Shown here: positions 5,050 through 5,871 of the stretch, one piece after another
Layout of the letters: the number at the start of each line of letters is the position of its first letter
Position numbering within the stretch: the stretch's first letter is position 1
Origin: Legionellaceae bacterium UBA2794
GTDB taxonomy: Bacteria; Pseudomonadota; Gammaproteobacteria; Legionellales; Legionellaceae
Direction: 5' to 3'
Length of the DNA stretch: 5,871 nt
NCBI GenBank assembly: GCA_002352055.1
Contig: DEHS01000060.1
Coordinates: forward strand, 5,386-11,256
Translations under genes and position numbers: made by a program
The notes under the pieces: model-generated
What the model was told of the DNA's origin: nothing
Seen by the model: the letters and a program-made list of their open reading frames with translations, nothing else
Database searches by the model: none

Positions 5050-5706
5050 ATTAAAGTATTAATTGTTGATGACCATGCATTGGTTCGAATGGGTATTCGA
5101 CGATTGCTTGAAGACATGTCGGATGTTGACGTGGTTGCTGACGCTGAAAGCGGTGAGCAGGCTTTACTATTGGTAAAAACCCACTCACCCGATGTGGTTC
5201 TTCTTGATATGAAAATGCCCGGCATCGATGGCTGGGAGGTTACTCGTCGTTTAAAAAAATCTAATCCTAATATAAAAGTCATCGCTGTTACGGCCATGTC
5301 TTTGGATCCTTTGCCCACCAGAGTTTTGCAACTTGGTGCCATGGGTTATCTGACTAAAGAGTCCGGTGCTGAAGAAATGGCTGCAGCCATTCGAAAAGTA
5401 GCTAAAGGTGAAAAATATCTTAGCGCTGAAATTGCGCAAAAAATGGCAATCAATAGTTTACAGGAAGCGCAAGACTCCCCGTTTGATAAATTGTCAGAGC
5501 GTGAAATGCAAGTCATGCTGATGATAACCAGCGGTATGAATGTACAGGACATTGCAGATCGTTTGTTTTTAAGCAGTAAAACCATCAATGGTTACCGATA
5601 TCGTATGTTTGAAAAATTGGAAATTAAAAATGATGTGGAGTTAACTTATTTGGCTATGAAGCATCGTATAATCGAACATCCTATAGATTTAATGCAAGAC
5701 GAATAG
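5047..5706 (+). CDS. letA: LuxR-type response regulator of the GacA/UvrY family (LetA)
   Basis: A 219-residue two-component response regulator. The receiver domain (residues 1 to about 120) has the acidic pair D8-D9, phosphoacceptor Asp54 (VVLLDMKMPG), Thr82 and Lys104. The NarL/LuxR helix-turn-helix (about 147-210) contains LSEREMQVMLMI and the recognition region LSSKTINGYRYRMFEKLEIKND (175-196). The whole-length similarity to GacA/UvrY and the following uvrC, as in E. coli uvrY-uvrC, support the family call. In Legionella the orthologue LetA, paired with sensor LetS, activates RsmY/RsmZ small RNAs that titrate CsrA and switch cells to the transmissive phase. No sensor kinase is encoded nearby. 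The start is TTG with an AAGGAG 6 bases upstream. uvrC begins 10 bases after the stop, so the two are probably co-transcribed. The symbol letA depends on the Legionella assignment; gacA or uvrY would apply otherwise. Confidence 0.92.
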   Translation: MIKVLIVDDHALVRMGIRRLLEDMSDVDVVADAESGEQALLLVKTHSPDVVLLDMKMPGIDGWEVTRRLKKSNPNIKVIAVTAMSLDPLPTRVLQLGAMGYLTKESGAEEMAAAIRKVAKGEKYLSAEIAQKMAINSLQEAQDSPFDKLSEREMQVMLMITSGMNVQDIADRLFLSSKTINGYRYRMFEKLEIKNDVELTYLAMKHRIIEHPIDLMQDE

Positions 5707-5716
5707 TTTTAAATTA

Positions 5717-5871
5717 ATGAATAACCAGCAAGTCTCTCCCGAATTATTATTATTTCTTTCCAAACTTCCTGGAGAGCCAGGCATCTATCGTATGCTTGAT
5801 TCTGAGGGAGTGGTTTTATATGTGGGTAAAGCGTCAAATCTTAAAAAGCGGGTTAGTAGTTACTTTAATAA
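5717..5871 (+). CDS. uvrC: Excinuclease ABC subunit C, N-terminal fragment (runs off window)
   Basis: The first 51 codons of a frame still open at the window end. The protein shows the UvrC N-terminal GIY-YIG nuclease domain: LPGEPGIYRMLD (17-28) with GIY at 22-24, and VLYVGKASNLKKRVSSYF (33-50) with YVG at 35-37 and the conserved Arg at 45. UvrC makes the 3' and 5' incisions beside the lesion in the UvrB-DNA complex during nucleotide excision repair; the GIY-YIG domain makes the 3' cut. The start at 5717 lies 10 bases after letA and lacks a clear Shine-Dalgarno, so translational coupling to letA is likely. The UvrB-binding region, the 5'-nuclease domain and the helix-hairpin-helix domain are beyond the window. 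Confidence 0.95.
   Translation, partial: MNNQQVSPELLLFLSKLPGEPGIYRMLDSEGVVLYVGKASNLKKRVSSYFN

Larger units (their letters stand above)
4950..5054 (+). other. Small open frame (34 codons) linking phhA to letA, coding status uncertain
   Basis: An ATG at 4950 directly abuts the phhA TAG stop (TAGATG) and opens a frame ending in TAA at 5052-5054, eight bases into letA. The peptide begins MNDDFKVYCNTRPVLLTS and has no recognised motif, signal peptide or membrane segment. It is in the phhA frame, so read-through of the TAG would add it to PhhA. There is no clear Shine-Dalgarno, so reinitiation after phhA would be needed. A stop-free run this short can be chance; it is listed because it spans the whole gap. 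Confidence 0.2.

Noticed and set aside
5043..5588. Several minus-strand frames opposite letA
   Set aside because: They are antisense to a clearly functional response regulator with all catalytic residues in place, and none carries a domain signature.
1..5871. A mobile element, prophage, toxin-antitoxin pair or defence system
   Set aside because: All the sizeable coding regions are assigned to conserved housekeeping or regulatory families in an order typical of core chromosome; no transposase, integrase, long terminal repeat or CRISPR-like array is visible.

Overview
The window (about 40% G+C by eye) looks like a core chromosomal segment of a gammaproteobacterium, most likely a Legionella species or close relative. 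The case rests on gene content and order: a GacA/UvrY-type response regulator followed directly by uvrC, preceded by a short bacterial phenylalanine hydroxylase (the phhA-letA-uvrC arrangement I recall from Legionella), with rplU-rpmA-obgE and rplY-pth close by. The genus is inferred from memory of synteny and protein style; no database search was run.

Layout. Positions 1-45 hold the first 15 codons of pth (minus strand, running off the window). A 191-base gap with a perfect extended -10 element and a hairpin separates it from rplY (237-896, minus). A 207-base divergent control region (897-1103) carries outward promoters for rplY and for rplU (1104-1415, plus). rpmA follows after 13 bases. 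A 175-base gap (1714-1888) holds several competing inverted repeats and a strong intrinsic terminator 20 bases before obgE (1889-2914, plus). A CinA-family gene (2873-3967, minus) converges on obgE and overlaps its 3' end by 42 bases. A second divergent region (3968-4130) separates it from phhA (4131-4949, plus). phhA is followed by a 97-base gap, open as a 34-codon reading frame, then letA with a TTG start (5047-5706) and the first 51 codons of uvrC (5717 to the window end).

Functionally, the left half is translation machinery: L25 (5S rRNA binder), peptidyl-tRNA hydrolase, L21, L27 and the ribosome-assembly GTPase Obg. The right half combines aromatic amino acid metabolism (Phe to Tyr, which feeds pyomelanin in Legionella), the response regulator expected to act through small RNAs on CsrA, and nucleotide excision repair.

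I see no mobile element, CRISPR array, rRNA or tRNA, and no clearly new multi-gene system. The points most worth a second look are the structured, terminator-containing leader of obgE, the eroded C-terminal NMN-deamidase-like domain of the CinA-family protein, the promoter and hairpin ahead of pth, and the small frame joining phhA to a TTG-initiated letA.
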